64,000 bases of DNA from Staphylococcus gallinarum (lineage in GTDB: Bacteria > Bacillota > Bacilli > Staphylococcales > Staphylococcaceae): assembly GCF_000875895.1 (NCBI RefSeq), contig NZ_JXCF01000007.1, forward strand, positions 186,001-250,000. Reading direction: 5' to 3'. The first letter of the stretch is position 1. Each line of letters begins with the position of its first letter. This document shows positions 1 to 10,550 of the stretch, one piece after another. Under the pieces are notes generated by a model. It had not been told where the DNA came from and made no database searches. It saw nothing but the letters and a program-made list of their open reading frames with translations. The position numbers were made by a program, and so were the translations under genes.

Positions 1-401
1 ACTTACAATCATATGGTCTAATACCAGAATTTATTGGTCGTGTGCCAATTGTGGCTAACTTAGAAACATTAGATGTAGATGCGTTAAATAATATTTTAAC
101 GCAACCTAAGAATGCATTAGTTAAACAATATACGAAGATGTTAGAATTAGATGATGTTGAGTTAGAATTTACTGAAGCAGCTCTAGCAGCAATCAGTAAG
201 AAAGCAATTGAACGTAAGACTGGTGCTCGTGGTTTACGTTCTATTATCGAAGAAGCATTAATTGATATTATGTATGATGTACCTTCATCTGAAGGCGTTG
301 CTAAGGTTGTAATCACTGATGAAACAATCACTGAAGAAAAAGAACCTGAGCTATATGATAAAGATGGTAATCTTATTAATAAAGAACAAACATCAGCTTA
401 A
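1..401 (+). CDS. clpX: ClpX, ATP-dependent unfoldase (3' end only)
   Basis: The reading frame is open from the left edge of the window (codon phase begins at base 3), so the start lies outside. ClpX unfolds tagged proteins and passes them to the ClpP peptidase in the cytoplasm. The visible part contains PEFIGRVP, a ClpX large-domain signature, then the small AAA+ domain with the sensor-2 stretch [13 protein letters not shown], and a short acidic tail ending in EQTSA. No zinc-finger domain is visible because it lies upstream. A strong terminator follows. The engB gene downstream is the usual neighbour in staphylococci and bacilli. Confidence 0.95.
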   Translation, partial: LQSYGLIPEFIGRVPIVANLETLDVDALNNILTQPKNALVKQYTKMLELDDVELEFTEAALAAISKKAIERKTGARGLRSIIEEALIDIMYDVPSSEGVAKVVITDETITEEKEPELYDKDGNLINKEQTSA

Positions 402-415
402 ATAGTGTTTATGTA

Positions 416-456
416 AAGTCCTAAGTTGTTATCATATCAACTTAGGACTTTTTTTG
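416..456 (+). terminator. Rho-independent terminator after clpX
   Basis: A perfect 13-bp stem (AAGTCCTAAGTTG and its complement at 438-450) with a 9-nt loop is followed directly by a run of T. It closes the clpX transcript and separates it from engB. Confidence 0.93.
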
Positions 457-611
457 TTTTATTGATTTGAAAGTCATTTGTATATATCGTGTTGCAAATT
501 TAAAATTATTTTTAAGCTACAAATTACAAGGCCAGTAAATAGTCGTATTCATATAAGCAAAACTGTAATATAATAGAACAGTCAAATTAGTAGAAAAGAG
601 GGTCGACAAAA

Positions 612-1199
612 ATGAAGATAAATCCTAATGAAATAGAATTATTAATCAGCGCAGTAAAACCTGAACAATATCCAGAAACGGGTCTTACAGAAGTGGCGTT
701 AAGTGGAAGATCTAACGTTGGTAAATCTACATTTATTAACAGTATGATAGGTAGAAAAAATATGGCACGTACCTCCCAACAACCTGGAAAAACTCAAACT
801 TTAAATTTTTATAATATCGATAATCAACTTGTATTCGTCGATGTACCAGGATACGGTTATGCCAAAGTGAGCAAGAAACAACGTGAATCATTTGGTAAAA
901 TGATTGAACGCTATATTTCAGAAAGAGAATCTTTAAAGTTGGTCATACAACTTGTTGATTTAAGACATAACCCAACTGAAGATGATATCTTAATGTATAA
1001 TTATCTTAAATATTATGAATTACCGACATTAATCGTTGCGACAAAGGAAGATAAAATTCCAAAGGGTAAAGTACAAAAACATTTAGCAAATATACAGCAA
1101 AAGTTAGAAATGGAACCAGAAGACGATATAATTAGTTATTCATCTGTGAAAAATAATAAGCAACAACAAATTTGGGATAAGATAGCACGTTATTTATAA
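612..1199 (+). CDS. engB: EngB/YsxC ribosome-assembly GTPase
   Basis: A 195-aa small P-loop GTPase of the TrmE-Era-EngA-YihA family, essential in Firmicutes and involved in assembly of the 50S ribosomal subunit. The G1 motif GRSNVGKST is at residues 32-40, G3 is DVPGYGYA near 77, G4 is the variant TKED near 147 and G5 is SS near 176. The full length is normal for the family. The ATG at 612 follows AGAGGG. A possible -10 (TATAAT, 569-574) lies upstream with a poor -35. There is no strong terminator downstream, only a 7-bp hairpin at 1228-1245. Confidence 0.95.
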   Translation: MKINPNEIELLISAVKPEQYPETGLTEVALSGRSNVGKSTFINSMIGRKNMARTSQQPGKTQTLNFYNIDNQLVFVDVPGYGYAKVSKKQRESFGKMIERYISERESLKLVIQLVDLRHNPTEDDILMYNYLKYYELPTLIVATKEDKIPKGKVQKHLANIQQKLEMEPEDDIISYSSVKNNKQQQIWDKIARYL

Positions 1200-1275
1200 T
1201 CATTTAAAACTGTAATCAATTTAGATACGAAATTGTCTAATTTCGACTAAATTATGACAACAATTTGAATGTAAA

Positions 1276-1290
1276 TTATAATTCTTCTAA
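1276..1290 (+). promoter_or_regulatory. Candidate PerR box upstream of hemA
   Basis: The 15-mer TTATAATTCTTCTAA matches the Bacillus/Staphylococcus PerR consensus TTATAATTATTATAA at 13 of 15 positions. It lies just upstream of the hemA promoter. In Bacillus subtilis the hemAXCDBL operon is a known PerR target, so position and sequence agree. Binding has not been shown here. Confidence 0.65.
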
Positions 1291-1293
1291 TTT

Positions 1294-1336
1294 AGTTAAG
1301 CAACATGCTTAACTACAGCAATAATTGTGTTATAAT
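1294..1336 (+). promoter_or_regulatory. hemA promoter with overlapping inverted repeat
   Basis: A perfect -10 TATAAT is at 1331-1336 and a weak -35 (CTTAAC, 1308-1313) sits 17 bp upstream. A 7-bp inverted repeat (AGTTAAG ... CTTAACT, 1294-1314) covers the -35 and is a possible second operator. The hemA start is 35 bp downstream of the -10, behind the SD GGAGGG. Confidence 0.6.
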
Positions 1337-1370
1337 TTAGTTATTGTAATATGTATGGAGGGCGTTATAA

Positions 1371-2702
1371 ATGCATTTAATTGCGGTAAGCATTAATCAT
1401 CGTACAGCAGATGTAGCACTTAGAGAAAAAGTTGCTTTCAAAGATGATGCCATACGTTCAGCCAATGTTGATTTATTTGAGACAAAATCTATTTTAGAGA
1501 ATGTTATTTTATCAACATGTAATCGTACAGAAGTATATGCAGTCGTAGATCAAATTCATACGGGTCGTTACTATATTCAACGCTTTTTAGCACGATCATT
1601 TGGATTTGATGTCGAAGAAATAAAGGAAATGACAGAAGTAAACGTGGGGGACGAAGCAGTAAATCATTTATTGCATGTCACTTCTGGTCTAGATTCTATT
1701 GTACTTGGTGAGACTCAAATTCTAGGACAAATAAGAGATGCATTCTTTATTGCCCAAGATGAAGAAACAACAGGTACGATTTTTAATCATCTTTTTAAAC
1801 AAGCTATTACTTTTGCGAAAAAAGCACATAACGAAACTGATATAGCAGATAATGCAGTAAGTGTTTCTTATGCAGCAGTTGAACTTAGTAAGAAAGTATT
1901 TGGCAAAATCAACAATAAGCAAGCTTTAATCATTGGTGCAGGGGAAATGAGTGAGTTATCACTTCTAAATTTAATTGGTTCAGGAGTTACTGATATTACG
2001 ATTGTGAATAGAACACTAAGTAAAGCACAAGATCTTGCAACGAAACATAATGTAAACTTTGAACCAATGTCATCATTACCAAAACTTTTAGCTAAAGTTG
2101 ATATCGTTATTAGTTCTACTAGCTCTGAGAATTATATCATCACAAATGAAATGATACAGTCTATTGCGAATGAACGAAAAACTGACTCTTTAGTACTTAT
2201 CGATATCGCAGTACCAAGAGACATTGAGCCAAACATAGATGCCATTCAAAGTATCTTTAATTATGATGTTGATGATTTGAAAGGATTAGTAGATGCTAAT
2301 TTAAGAGAACGTCAAGATGCAGCTAACGAGATAATGCAACGTATACCATCTGAAATAGCTGCTCATAATGAATGGGTTAATATGTTAGGTGTTGTACCAG
2401 TTATTAGAGCTTTACGTGAGAAAGCAATGAATATTCAAGCTGAAACCATGGAAAGTATAGATAGAAAGTTACCAGGTCTTTCAGAGAGAGAACGTAAAGT
2501 CATCTCGAAGCATACAAAAAGCATCATCAATCAAATGTTAAAGGATCCAATTAAACAAGCTAAAGAATTGAGTAGTGATAGAAAAGGCAACGAAAAATTA
2601 GAGCTGTTTCAAAACATTTTTGACATAGAAGCTGAGGCTGGTTACGAACCACGTAAGAAAAAGAGTGAAGTGACTAATAGTCAAATTCTAAGTTTTGAAT
2701 AA
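1371..2702 (+). CDS. hemA: Glutamyl-tRNA reductase
   Basis: A 443-aa enzyme that reduces glutamyl-tRNA(Glu) to glutamate-1-semialdehyde with NADPH, the first committed step of haem synthesis by the C5 route. The catalytic Cys50 sits in [10 protein letters not shown]. The [16 protein letters not shown] signature follows near residue 100, and the Rossmann motif [12 protein letters not shown] is near 188. The C-terminal dimerisation helix has the conserved [14 protein letters not shown]. The length is normal. It is the first gene of the hemAXCDBL operon, where HemX is known to lower HemA levels in Staphylococcus and Bacillus. Confidence 0.97.
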   Translation: MHLIAVSINHRTADVALREKVAFKDDAIRSANVDLFETKSILENVILSTCNRTEVYAVVDQIHTGRYYIQRFLARSFGFDVEEIKEMTEVNVGDEAVNHLLHVTSGLDSIVLGETQILGQIRDAFFIAQDEETTGTIFNHLFKQAITFAKKAHNETDIADNAVSVSYAAVELSKKVFGKINNKQALIIGAGEMSELSLLNLIGSGVTDITIVNRTLSKAQDLATKHNVNFEPMSSLPKLLAKVDIVISSTSSENYIITNEMIQSIANERKTDSLVLIDIAVPRDIEPNIDAIQSIFNYDVDDLKGLVDANLRERQDAANEIMQRIPSEIAAHNEWVNMLGVVPVIRALREKAMNIQAETMESIDRKLPGLSERERKVISKHTKSIINQMLKDPIKQAKELSSDRKGNEKLELFQNIFDIEAEAGYEPRKKKSEVTNSQILSFE

Positions 2703-2723
2703 GCATATTCAAATGGTGATGAT

Positions 2724-3545
2724 ATGCAAGAAACTTTATTTATTAGGTTAAATGAACTTATATTAGTATTTTATTTAATCAGTATTGCTTGTTATTTTAT
2801 CGACTTTGTTAAGAAACATTACATCGTAAGTAAAGTGGGGTTCGTTACTTTGGGGATTGTTTGGGTATTACAGACAATCTCTTTATCTTTTTATATAAAC
2901 GCAACACAACATGTCCCGTTAAATAATATTTTTGATGTGTTATTTGCACTTGCTTGGTTAATCATTTCTATATCTATTGTCATCAGTGTGATAAAGCAAA
3001 TTAATATATCGATTTTCTTATTTAATTTAATAGGATTTGTATTTATTGCAGTAAATACGTTCCAACCTATGCACTATCAAAGTTCAATTGGTCAAACGAC
3101 TGTGATTAATGAACTGTTAGTCGTGCACATTGCATTGGCAACGATGAGTTATGCACTTTTTGCCTTTGCTTTTGTAAATTGTATTTTATATTTCATTCAA
3201 TATAAAAATTTAAAGCAAAAGCGTTTTAACCAAAAGTATTTTAGAATAGCGAGTGTAGCAACTTTAGAACAAGTTGTTTTTTATAGTACATTAATAGGAT
3301 TTTCGCTTATTATTTTAAGTATCATTTTAGGTGCACAATGGGGCTTTAACACGCTAGGTGTAAAGATATTAATTGATCCAAAGGTATTTTTATCTACGAT
3401 TATAACCTTATTATATGGTGTTTATTTACTTTTTAGGGTAAGAAAAAAGATAGAGTCAATTAAACTCATTTACTTTAATGCAATATTATTCTGTCTAAGT
3501 ATGATTAATTTATTTTTTGCTTCACATTTTTCAAGTATACATTAA
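2724..3545 (+). CDS. hemX: HemX, integral membrane regulator of HemA
   Basis: A 273-aa polytopic membrane protein with about eight hydrophobic segments, of the CcsA/HemX cytochrome-c assembly superfamily. Conserved features of the family are visible, such as the VVHIALATMSYALFAFAF segment around residues 134-151. It begins at ATG 2724, 21 bp after hemA. In S. aureus, HemX reduces the cellular amount of HemA, and its place between hemA and hemC is the standard one. Its biochemical activity is not resolved by sequence. Confidence 0.9.
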   Translation: MQETLFIRLNELILVFYLISIACYFIDFVKKHYIVSKVGFVTLGIVWVLQTISLSFYINATQHVPLNNIFDVLFALAWLIISISIVISVIKQINISIFLFNLIGFVFIAVNTFQPMHYQSSIGQTTVINELLVVHIALATMSYALFAFAFVNCILYFIQYKNLKQKRFNQKYFRIASVATLEQVVFYSTLIGFSLIILSIILGAQWGFNTLGVKILIDPKVFLSTIITLLYGVYLLFRVRKKIESIKLIYFNAILFCLSMINLFFASHFSSIH

Positions 3546-3610
3546 ATATCGAATTATATAAGCTATTCATGATTTAATGACATATAGTCATTGACACAAG
3601 GAGGCACATC

Positions 3611-4537
3611 ATGCGTAAACTAGTCGTTGGTTCTCGTAGGAGTAAACTTGCTTTAACACAAAGCCAACAATTTATAGATAAATTAAAGGCCATTGATGAA
3701 AATTTAGAAATTGAAATCAAAGAAATCGTTACTAAAGGTGACCGAATTATCGATAAACAATTATCGAAGGTTGGCGGTAAAGGTTTATTCGTTAAGGAAA
3801 TTCAAAATGAATTATTCGATCATTCAATAGATATGGCAATTCATTCACTTAAGGACGTTCCAAGTGTTATTCCTGAGGGCTTAACATTGGGGTGTATTCC
3901 AGACCGTGAAAATCCATACGATGCCTATATAGCAAAAAATCATGTTCCATTAGATGAGTTACCTGATAATAGTATTGTAGGAACGAGCTCATTAAGAAGA
4001 GGTGCGCAAATTCTAGCTAAGCATCCTAATTTACAAATAAAATGGATACGTGGAAATATCGACACACGTCTTAAGAAATTAGAAACAGAAGATTATGACG
4101 CCATTATTTTAGCAGCAGCAGGACTTAAACGTATGGGTTGGTCAGATGATATTGTAACTTCTTATCTAGACGAAGATACTTTGATTCCCGCAATAGGCCA
4201 AGGTGCATTAGGTATTGAATGTCGATCAGATGATCAAGAGTTACTTGATTTATTACAACAAGTACACAATGCAGATGTTGCAGATTGTGTTACTGCAGAG
4301 CGTACATTCTTAGCAGGAATGAATGGAAGTTGCCAAGTGCCAATTGGTGGTTATGCTACTAAAGGTTCTGATGGTTTGATTGAATTCACAGGATTAATTA
4401 TGTCACCAGATGGTAAGACACGTTATCAACATACAGAACAAGGTACAAATCCTGTAGAATTAGGTGAAAAGGTAACAGATGTATTGAATGCACAAGGTGC
4501 ATATGAAATAATTAAGACATTAAACGAATCTGAATAA
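3611..4537 (+). CDS. hemC: Porphobilinogen deaminase (hydroxymethylbilane synthase)
   Basis: A 308-aa enzyme joining four porphobilinogen units into hydroxymethylbilane. The N-terminal [12 protein letters not shown] motif, [11 protein letters not shown], and the cofactor-attachment loop [13 protein letters not shown] are present; Cys241 carries the dipyrromethane cofactor by family analogy. AAGGAGG precedes the ATG. It sits in the order hemX-hemC-hemD with short spacers and is co-transcribed by inference. Confidence 0.97.
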   Translation: MRKLVVGSRRSKLALTQSQQFIDKLKAIDENLEIEIKEIVTKGDRIIDKQLSKVGGKGLFVKEIQNELFDHSIDMAIHSLKDVPSVIPEGLTLGCIPDRENPYDAYIAKNHVPLDELPDNSIVGTSSLRRGAQILAKHPNLQIKWIRGNIDTRLKKLETEDYDAIILAAAGLKRMGWSDDIVTSYLDEDTLIPAIGQGALGIECRSDDQELLDLLQQVHNADVADCVTAERTFLAGMNGSCQVPIGGYATKGSDGLIEFTGLIMSPDGKTRYQHTEQGTNPVELGEKVTDVLNAQGAYEIIKTLNESE

Positions 4538-4556
4538 ATCGTTTGAGGTGAAATCA

Positions 4557-5243
4557 ATGAGACCAGTTATAGTTATGACACAAACTAGTAAATTTAAGAG
4601 AGAGGATGTATGTATACTACACAAACCATTAATTGATGTAGCGCCATTATCCTTTGATACTGAATTACTAGAAGTTAACTATGACTGGCTTATTTTTTCG
4701 TCTAAAAAAGCAGTGGAGTACTTTTTACCATATTTTACACAAACACACGTTAGCCATGTTGCAGTAATTGGTAAAAAGACTGCAGAATATTGCCAATCTA
4801 AAGGGATTCAAGTTGATTATTGCCCTAAAGATTATTCACAAGAAGGTTTTATTCAAGACTTCCAAGGTGAAAAACATAGTAAAATATTAATTCCTTCTAG
4901 CCAAGCTGCTAGGCCATACTTACAATATGCATTAGAAGATCAATCATTTTCAGTTCAGAAAATTGACTTATATCAGCCTATTCCACATACTGAAAATATA
5001 AATAATGTTATACAGCTTTTATCAAATAATGCAGTTGATGCAATTACATTTGCGAGCTCATCAGCAGTAGAATTTTTCTTTAATCAAGCCGGTGATATCG
5101 ACTTTAATCATTATTATGTAATTGGAGATCAAACATTAGCAACAATTAATAAATTTGATATTCAAGCTACAAAAGCCAATATACAAACACTAGATTCACT
5201 AGTAAATAAAATCTTAGAAAGTTGGAAAGATAATGCAATTTGA
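4557..5243 (+). CDS. hemD: Uroporphyrinogen-III synthase
   Basis: A 228-aa protein of the weakly conserved HemD family, which cyclises hydroxymethylbilane into uroporphyrinogen III. The two-lobe pattern is visible through [14 protein letters not shown] (about 39-52) and [16 protein letters not shown] (about 162-177). I place the start at ATG 4557, because the in-frame GTG at 4548 lies inside the SD GAGGTG, which is correctly spaced for 4557. The stop overlaps hemB by 11 bases, which suggests translational coupling. Confidence 0.93.
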   Translation: MRPVIVMTQTSKFKREDVCILHKPLIDVAPLSFDTELLEVNYDWLIFSSKKAVEYFLPYFTQTHVSHVAVIGKKTAEYCQSKGIQVDYCPKDYSQEGFIQDFQGEKHSKILIPSSQAARPYLQYALEDQSFSVQKIDLYQPIPHTENINNVIQLLSNNAVDAITFASSSAVEFFFNQAGDIDFNHYYVIGDQTLATINKFDIQATKANIQTLDSLVNKILESWKDNAI

Positions 5244-6210
5244 TAGACACAGAAGATTACGTAGTAGTAAGTCAATGAGAGATATCGTTCGTGAAACACA
5301 CGTTCATAAAGAGGATTTAATATATCCGATATTTGTAGTAGAAAGAGATAACGTTAAGGAAGAAATCGTCTCAATGCCTGGTGTATATCAATTGAGCTTA
5401 AATTTAGTAGAAGAAGAAATTAAAGAAGCATATGAATTAGGTATTAGAGCCATTATGTTCTTTGGTGTACCCAATGAAAAGGACCATGTAGGTACAGGTG
5501 CATATGACCATAACGGAATTGTCCAAGAAGCAACACGCAAGGCTAAATCATTATATAGTGATTTACTTGTAGTAGCTGATACATGTCTATGTGAGTATAC
5601 AGATCATGGTCACTGTGGTGTAATCAATGAACAGACAAAAGATGTGGATAATGATAAATCATTACCATTATTAGTGAAGACAGCAATTTCTCAAGTTGAA
5701 GCGGGCGCAGATATTATTGCACCAAGTAATATGATGGATGGATTTGTTGCTGCGATTCGTGAAGGATTAGATGCTGCTGGTTATCAAAATGTACCAATCA
5801 TGAGTTATGGTATTAAATATGCATCAAGTTTCTTTGGACCATTTAGAGATGCTGCGGAATCAACACCACAATTCGGAGATCGTAAGACATATCAAATGGA
5901 CCCAGCGAACCGAAGAGAGGCTATGCGAGAGCTTGAGAGTGATTTAGCTGAAGGTGCTGATATGATGATTGTCAAACCGGCATTAAGCTTTTTAGATATT
6001 ATAAGAGACGTTAGAAATACAACGAATATTCCAGTAGTAGCTTACAATGTAAGTGGTGAATATAGTATGACGAAAGCTGCTGCATTAAACGGTTGGATAG
6101 ATGAAAAGGCTGTCGTTATGGAACAAATGATTTCTATGAAACGTGCAGGTGCAGATATGATTGTCACTTACTTCTCAAAAGATATTTGTCGTTATCTAGA
6201 CGAACAATAA
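5233..6210 (+). CDS. hemB: Delta-aminolevulinic acid dehydratase (porphobilinogen synthase)
   Basis: A 325-aa enzyme condensing two 5-aminolevulinate molecules to porphobilinogen. The zinc-binding cysteines C118, C120 and C128 lie in [14 protein letters not shown]. The Schiff-base lysines K195 (SYGIKYAS) and K248 (IVKPALSF) are intact, so this is a zinc-dependent type. The gene starts inside the end of hemD. It works between HemL and HemC in the pathway. Confidence 0.97.
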   Translation: MQFDRHRRLRSSKSMRDIVRETHVHKEDLIYPIFVVERDNVKEEIVSMPGVYQLSLNLVEEEIKEAYELGIRAIMFFGVPNEKDHVGTGAYDHNGIVQEATRKAKSLYSDLLVVADTCLCEYTDHGHCGVINEQTKDVDNDKSLPLLVKTAISQVEAGADIIAPSNMMDGFVAAIREGLDAAGYQNVPIMSYGIKYASSFFGPFRDAAESTPQFGDRKTYQMDPANRREAMRELESDLAEGADMMIVKPALSFLDIIRDVRNTTNIPVVAYNVSGEYSMTKAAALNGWIDEKAVVMEQMISMKRAGADMIVTYFSKDICRYLDEQ

Positions 6211-6223
6211 GGAGGATAAATTA

Positions 6224-7507
6224 ATGAGGTATACGAATTCTGAACAGGCGATGCAAAAAGCTGAAACATTGATGCCAGGTGGTGTCAATAGTCCAGTTAG
6301 AGCTTTCAAATCAGTAGATACACCAGCAATATTTATGGATCATGGTAAAGGATCAAAAATTTATGATATTGATGGAAATGAATATATAGATTATGTCTTA
6401 AGTTGGGGACCGCTTATTCTAGGTCACCAAAATAAACAAGTGATTGATAGTATTCATCAAGTGGTAGATAAAGGTACTAGTTTTGGTGCTTCAACATTAC
6501 AAGAGAACAAACTAGCTGAGCTCGTTATCGAACGTGTTCCTTCTATTGAAAAGGTAAGAATGGTGTCATCAGGCACAGAAGCAACATTAGATACTTTACG
6601 TTTAGCACGTGGATATACTGGACGAAATAAAATTGTTAAATTTATAGGCTGTTATCATGGGCACAGTGATTCTTTATTAATCAAAGCTGGTTCAGGTGTG
6701 GCGACCTTAGGTTTACCTGATTCACCTGGTGTACCTGAAGGTATTGCAAAGAATACAATAACTGTACCTTATAATGATTTAGATGCAATTAAAGTGGCTT
6801 TTGAAGAGTTTGGTGACGATATTGCAGGCGTGATTGTGGAACCTGTTGCTGGAAATATGGGTGTTGTACCACCAGTAGAAGGTTTCTTACAAGGATTAAG
6901 AGATATCACGACTGAATATGGTTCTTTATTGATTTTTGACGAAGTCATGACAGGCTTTAGAGTTGGATATAACTGTGCACAAGGTTACTTTAATGTTACT
7001 CCGGACCTAACTTGTCTTGGTAAAGTAATAGGTGGCGGATTGCCAGTTGGTGCATTCGGTGGTAAAGCAGAAATAATGGATCAAATTGCGCCACTTGGTG
7101 ATATTTATCAAGCTGGTACGCTTTCAGGTAATCCATTAGCGATGACAAGTGGCTATGAGACATTAAGTCAACTTACACCAGAATCATATGATTACTTCAA
7201 TGAACTAGGAGATATACTGGAAACAGGTTTAAAAGAAGTATTCAGTAAACATAATGTACCTATCACAGTTAATCGTGCTGGTTCAATGATAGGGTATTTC
7301 TTAAACCCGGGGCCAGTGACTAACTTTGACGAAGCAAATAGTAGTGATTTAGAATTGTTTAGCCAAATGTATAGAGAAATGGCTAATGAAGGCGTATTTC
7401 TACCTCCATCACAATTTGAAGGTACATTCCTTTCAACTGCACACACCAAAGAAGATATTGAACAAACAATTAAAGCATTTGATACTGCATTAAGCAGAAT
7501 TGTATAA
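6224..7507 (+). CDS. hemL: Glutamate-1-semialdehyde 2,1-aminomutase
   Basis: A 427-aa PLP enzyme converting glutamate-1-semialdehyde to 5-aminolevulinate. The PLP lysine is K267 in [17 protein letters not shown], and [11 protein letters not shown] near the N-terminus is the family signature. GAGGATA is a good SD before ATG 6224. It is the last gene of the hem operon and is followed by a terminator. Confidence 0.97.
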   Translation: MRYTNSEQAMQKAETLMPGGVNSPVRAFKSVDTPAIFMDHGKGSKIYDIDGNEYIDYVLSWGPLILGHQNKQVIDSIHQVVDKGTSFGASTLQENKLAELVIERVPSIEKVRMVSSGTEATLDTLRLARGYTGRNKIVKFIGCYHGHSDSLLIKAGSGVATLGLPDSPGVPEGIAKNTITVPYNDLDAIKVAFEEFGDDIAGVIVEPVAGNMGVVPPVEGFLQGLRDITTEYGSLLIFDEVMTGFRVGYNCAQGYFNVTPDLTCLGKVIGGGLPVGAFGGKAEIMDQIAPLGDIYQAGTLSGNPLAMTSGYETLSQLTPESYDYFNELGDILETGLKEVFSKHNVPITVNRAGSMIGYFLNPGPVTNFDEANSSDLELFSQMYREMANEGVFLPPSQFEGTFLSTAHTKEDIEQTIKAFDTALSRIV

Positions 7508-7519
7508 TTTTCAACAATG

Positions 7520-7556
7520 TGCCCGGACAACAGAAGCGTTGAACGGGCATTTTTTA
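7520..7556 (+). terminator. Terminator of the hem operon
   Basis: A TGCCCG/CGGGCA stem at 7520-7549 with a larger loop is followed by six T. It lies 13 bp after the hemL stop. Confidence 0.82.
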
Positions 7557-7597
7557 TTGCTTGAAATGACAAAGAAAATAACGAAAGTTGTGAAGTC

Positions 7598-8674
7598 ATG
7601 AATAAACATTTAAGAAACAATTTAATTGTTTTGGGTTTAGCCATTATACTCAGTTTGCTATTGCATTCAGCACACATTTTACTACCGTTTATGTTTGGCC
7701 CGATTATAGCAAGTGTAATCTGTATCAGGTTCTTTCATTTAGATATCAAATGGCCATTTTGGCTTAGTCAAATTGGACTCATTCTATTAGGGGTACAAAT
7801 TGGAAGCACATTTACTAAGAAAGTAATTTATGATATTAAAGACGATTGGTTAACAATTGTTTTAATTACCATTATGTTATTAGTCTTAGCATTAATAATT
7901 GCATATTTCTTTAAGAAAATTGCGAAAGTTAATACCGAGACAGCCATTTTAAGTGTAATACCTGGTGCATTAAGTCAAATGCTAGTCATGGCAGAAGAAG
8001 ATAAAAAAGCAAATATCATGGTTGTTAGTTTAACACAAACGTCACGTATTATATTTGTCGTTGTATTGGTCCCATTTATTTCTTATTTTTTTAGAGACAG
8101 TGGTGGACATGCAGGTGCTGTTTCTACTGCTAGTCAGAAATTAACAGAAGCATTAAACTTACCTAATATAGCTTTATTAATTGTAGCTATTGCTGTTGTT
8201 TATTACTTAATGGGTAAAATCAACTTTCCAACTAGACAGTTACTTGCCCCAATTGTAGTATTAATTATTTGGAACATGATGACTGGAATAACATTTACAT
8301 TAGATAATTACATCATTGCTGCTGCGCAAGTTATTTATATGATTAGAATTGGTGTTCAAATTGCTAATTTATTAAATCAAATGAAAGGTCGTATAGCAGT
8401 AGCTATCGCTTTTCAAAATGTAATGCTTATCCTATTAGCATTCGTAATGGTTTATATTATCTCGCTAGTGTCAGATCATTCTATAAATGAGTTGTTCCTA
8501 GGTGCTGCACCAGGTGGAATGAGTCAAATTGTGTTAGTAGCTATAGAGACTGGAGCCGATGTAGCCATGATATCTAGTTATCATATCTTTAGAATATTCT
8601 TTATATTATTTTTAATTGCACCTTTATTGAAGTATTATCTGCAATATAGAGCACATTCACGTACTAAAAATTAA
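7598..8674 (+). CDS. AbrB/YrgR-type integral membrane protein (putative transporter)
   Basis: A 358-aa polytopic protein of the family annotated 'AbrB family / putative ammonia monooxygenase', unrelated to the AbrB DNA-binding regulator. It has about ten membrane segments in two homologous halves. Each half carries a P-G-x-S-Q motif, IPGALSQMLVMAEE (about 128-141) and APGGMSQIVLVAIE (about 305-318), which is the mark of the internal duplication. The substrate is unknown. It stands alone between two terminators. The SD is weak. Confidence 0.8.
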   Translation: MNKHLRNNLIVLGLAIILSLLLHSAHILLPFMFGPIIASVICIRFFHLDIKWPFWLSQIGLILLGVQIGSTFTKKVIYDIKDDWLTIVLITIMLLVLALIIAYFFKKIAKVNTETAILSVIPGALSQMLVMAEEDKKANIMVVSLTQTSRIIFVVVLVPFISYFFRDSGGHAGAVSTASQKLTEALNLPNIALLIVAIAVVYYLMGKINFPTRQLLAPIVVLIIWNMMTGITFTLDNYIIAAAQVIYMIRIGVQIANLLNQMKGRIAVAIAFQNVMLILLAFVMVYIISLVSDHSINELFLGAAPGGMSQIVLVAIETGADVAMISSYHIFRIFFILFLIAPLLKYYLQYRAHSRTKN

Positions 8675-8685
8675 TTAATAATAAT

Positions 8686-8728
8686 AACTCCTAATAACCA
8701 TTCATTTTGTTATTAGGAGTTTGTTTTT
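8686..8728 (+). terminator. Terminator after the AbrB-like gene
   Basis: A 13-bp perfect stem, AACTCCTAATAAC and its complement at 8709-8721, is followed by TGTTTTT. Confidence 0.88.
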
Positions 8729-8924
8729 AATTGTGATTGTTTCATGACATTTTATAGAAAAAAATACATTTTGTATTATATAAGTTGATTACATTAAAAA
8801 CAGGATACACTATTAATCTGGGTGTAAATATACTCATGATATGTTATTTTTTACCGATATAATATTCCGACTTTTCTGACTGTTAAAAAATTTTTAAACG
8901 TTTCTAACAACACGCCTCACTGTA

Positions 8925-8938
8925 AGTAACCGCTTACG
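8925..8938 (+). promoter_or_regulatory. Weak cre-like (CcpA) site upstream of proP
   Basis: AGTAACCGCTTACG fits the degenerate cre pattern TGWNANCGNTNWCA except at the outermost bases. It is 28 bp upstream of the proP -35. This is motif matching by eye only. Confidence 0.35.
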
Positions 8939-8957
8939 CATTGATTTTTATTGTAAA

Positions 8958-8993
8958 ATCAACTGTTGACGTTTAGTTGATACATGCTAAAAT
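8958..8993 (+). promoter_or_regulatory. proP promoter with an inverted repeat around the -35
   Basis: A -35 TTGACG (8966-8971), a 16-bp spacer and a -10 TAAAAT (8988-8993) form a good sigma-A promoter. A 7-bp inverted repeat, ATCAACT at 8958-8964 and AGTTGAT at 8975-8981, brackets the -35 and is a candidate repressor site. The region 8729-9025 has no coding signal. Confidence 0.55.
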
Positions 8994-9025
8994 GACTTCT
9001 TGTAAATAAAAGGAGTGTATATGTC

Positions 9026-10420
9026 ATGAAGTTTAACAAGCATAAAATTAACACCGTAGACATAAATCAGGCAAAGAAAAGTGTATTTGCGACTGGTATC
9101 GGTAATGCTATGGAGTGGTTTGATTTTGCTTTATATTCATATTTAGCCGTAATTATAAGTAAAAACTTTTTCAGTCAAGTTGAAAATGATGAAATTAAAC
9201 TTATATTTACATTTGCCACTTTTGCGATAGCGTTCTTATTACGTCCTGTCGGTGGCATTGTATTTGGGAAAATTGGGGACAAATATGGACGAAAAGTTGT
9301 ACTAACATCGACCATCATTTTAATGGCGATTTCTACATTTATCATTGGTATTTTACCTACATATGATCAAATTGGAATATGGGCACCAATTATTTTATTA
9401 TTAGCTCGTATAATGCAAGGTTTTTCAGTAGGTGGAGAATATGCAGGTGCAATGGTTTATATTGCAGAATCGTCACCTGATAACAAACGTATTAGATTGG
9501 GAAGTGGATTAGAATTAGGTACTTTATCTGGTTACATTTTTGCTTCGGTATTAATCACTATTATGTTTTGGTTGATTCCATCTGAAAGTATGCAATCTTG
9601 GGGTTGGCGTATCCCATTTTTCGTAAGTATTCCAATTGGTTTATTCGGTTTATACTTAAGATCACACTTAGAAGAATCGCCAATATTTGAAAATGACTTA
9701 GCAAATCATCAAGAAGATGAACCTGGTTTCTTACAAATCATTAAAGAAAATAAACGTGACATTTTATTATGTGTAGTATTTGTTGCTTTCTTCAATATTA
9801 CAAACTATATGTTACTAGGATATATGCCTTCATACTTAGATGAAATTGTCGGCATAAAAGATACAATCAGTACACCGATTACAGCAGTTGTACTAATTAT
9901 TATGTTACCATTTGCTATTATGTTTGGTCGCTTAGGCGATAAGAGTGGTAACAAGAAAATTATCAGCGTTGGTTTAATTTTAGGTATTGTCTTCTCTATC
10001 ATTTCGTTCCAATTTTTAAATGGCGGAAATTTAGGTTTCTTATTTATTGGTTTATTAATGATTGGAATTGTCTTATCCGTATATGAAGGAACAATGCCAG
10101 GAACATTGCCAACATTATTCTTTACAAATGTGAGATATAGAACATTATCATGGACGTTTAATATCGCCGTTTCAATATTTGGTGGAACAACACCATTAGT
10201 TGCTTCTTGGTTAGTACATGTTACAAATAATAACTTAGCACCTGCGTTTTACTTATTAGCAGTAAGTATTATTGGTTTATTGGTTGTATTGTTCTTATTT
10301 AAAGATACATCAAAACAATCATTAAAAGGTTCTTATCCAACAGTTGCTACAGAGAAAGAATTTGAAATGGCCGTAGAAAATCCAAAAGATTCACTATGGT
10401 GGAAATCAGAAGTTAAATAA
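9026..10420 (+). CDS. proP: ProP-like MFS proline/betaine:H+ symporter
   Basis: A 464-aa major facilitator of the metabolite:H+ symporter (MHS) family with 12 predicted membrane segments. Family marks are [17 protein letters not shown] in helix 1, the loop-2 motif [11 protein letters not shown] (about 84-94), [15 protein letters not shown] (about 128-142) and a second loop motif [11 protein letters not shown] near 301. It closely resembles the ProP I recall from S. aureus, so osmoprotectant uptake is likely, but substrate choice within MHS transporters is not readable from sequence. It has its own promoter and terminator. Confidence 0.8.
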   Translation: MKFNKHKINTVDINQAKKSVFATGIGNAMEWFDFALYSYLAVIISKNFFSQVENDEIKLIFTFATFAIAFLLRPVGGIVFGKIGDKYGRKVVLTSTIILMAISTFIIGILPTYDQIGIWAPIILLLARIMQGFSVGGEYAGAMVYIAESSPDNKRIRLGSGLELGTLSGYIFASVLITIMFWLIPSESMQSWGWRIPFFVSIPIGLFGLYLRSHLEESPIFENDLANHQEDEPGFLQIIKENKRDILLCVVFVAFFNITNYMLLGYMPSYLDEIVGIKDTISTPITAVVLIIMLPFAIMFGRLGDKSGNKKIISVGLILGIVFSIISFQFLNGGNLGFLFIGLLMIGIVLSVYEGTMPGTLPTLFFTNVRYRTLSWTFNIAVSIFGGTTPLVASWLVHVTNNNLAPAFYLLAVSIIGLLVVLFLFKDTSKQSLKGSYPTVATEKEFEMAVENPKDSLWWKSEVK

Positions 10421-10452
10421 TCAATATAGTTAATGTTTATCAAGAATTAAGT

Positions 10453-10491
10453 AGAGCAGACCTGAAATTTTATTTCGGGTCTGCTCTTTAT
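10453..10491 (+). terminator. Terminator after proP, convergent with tag
   Basis: A 15-16-bp stem (AGAGCAGACC continuing into TGAAAT, paired with 10472-10487) is followed by TTATT. The T run is short, but the stem is strong. It may also act on the opposite strand for tag. Confidence 0.8.
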
Positions 10492-10550
10492 TGTATACTT
10501 ATTATATTGTAGAAACGGTTGTTACGTATCTTGTTTAATAGCTAAATTGA

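Noticed and set aside
7192-7677. 161-codon minus-strand ORF across the end of hemL
   Set aside because: It is antisense to hemL and to the hem terminator and lacks an SD; the plus-strand genes are certain.
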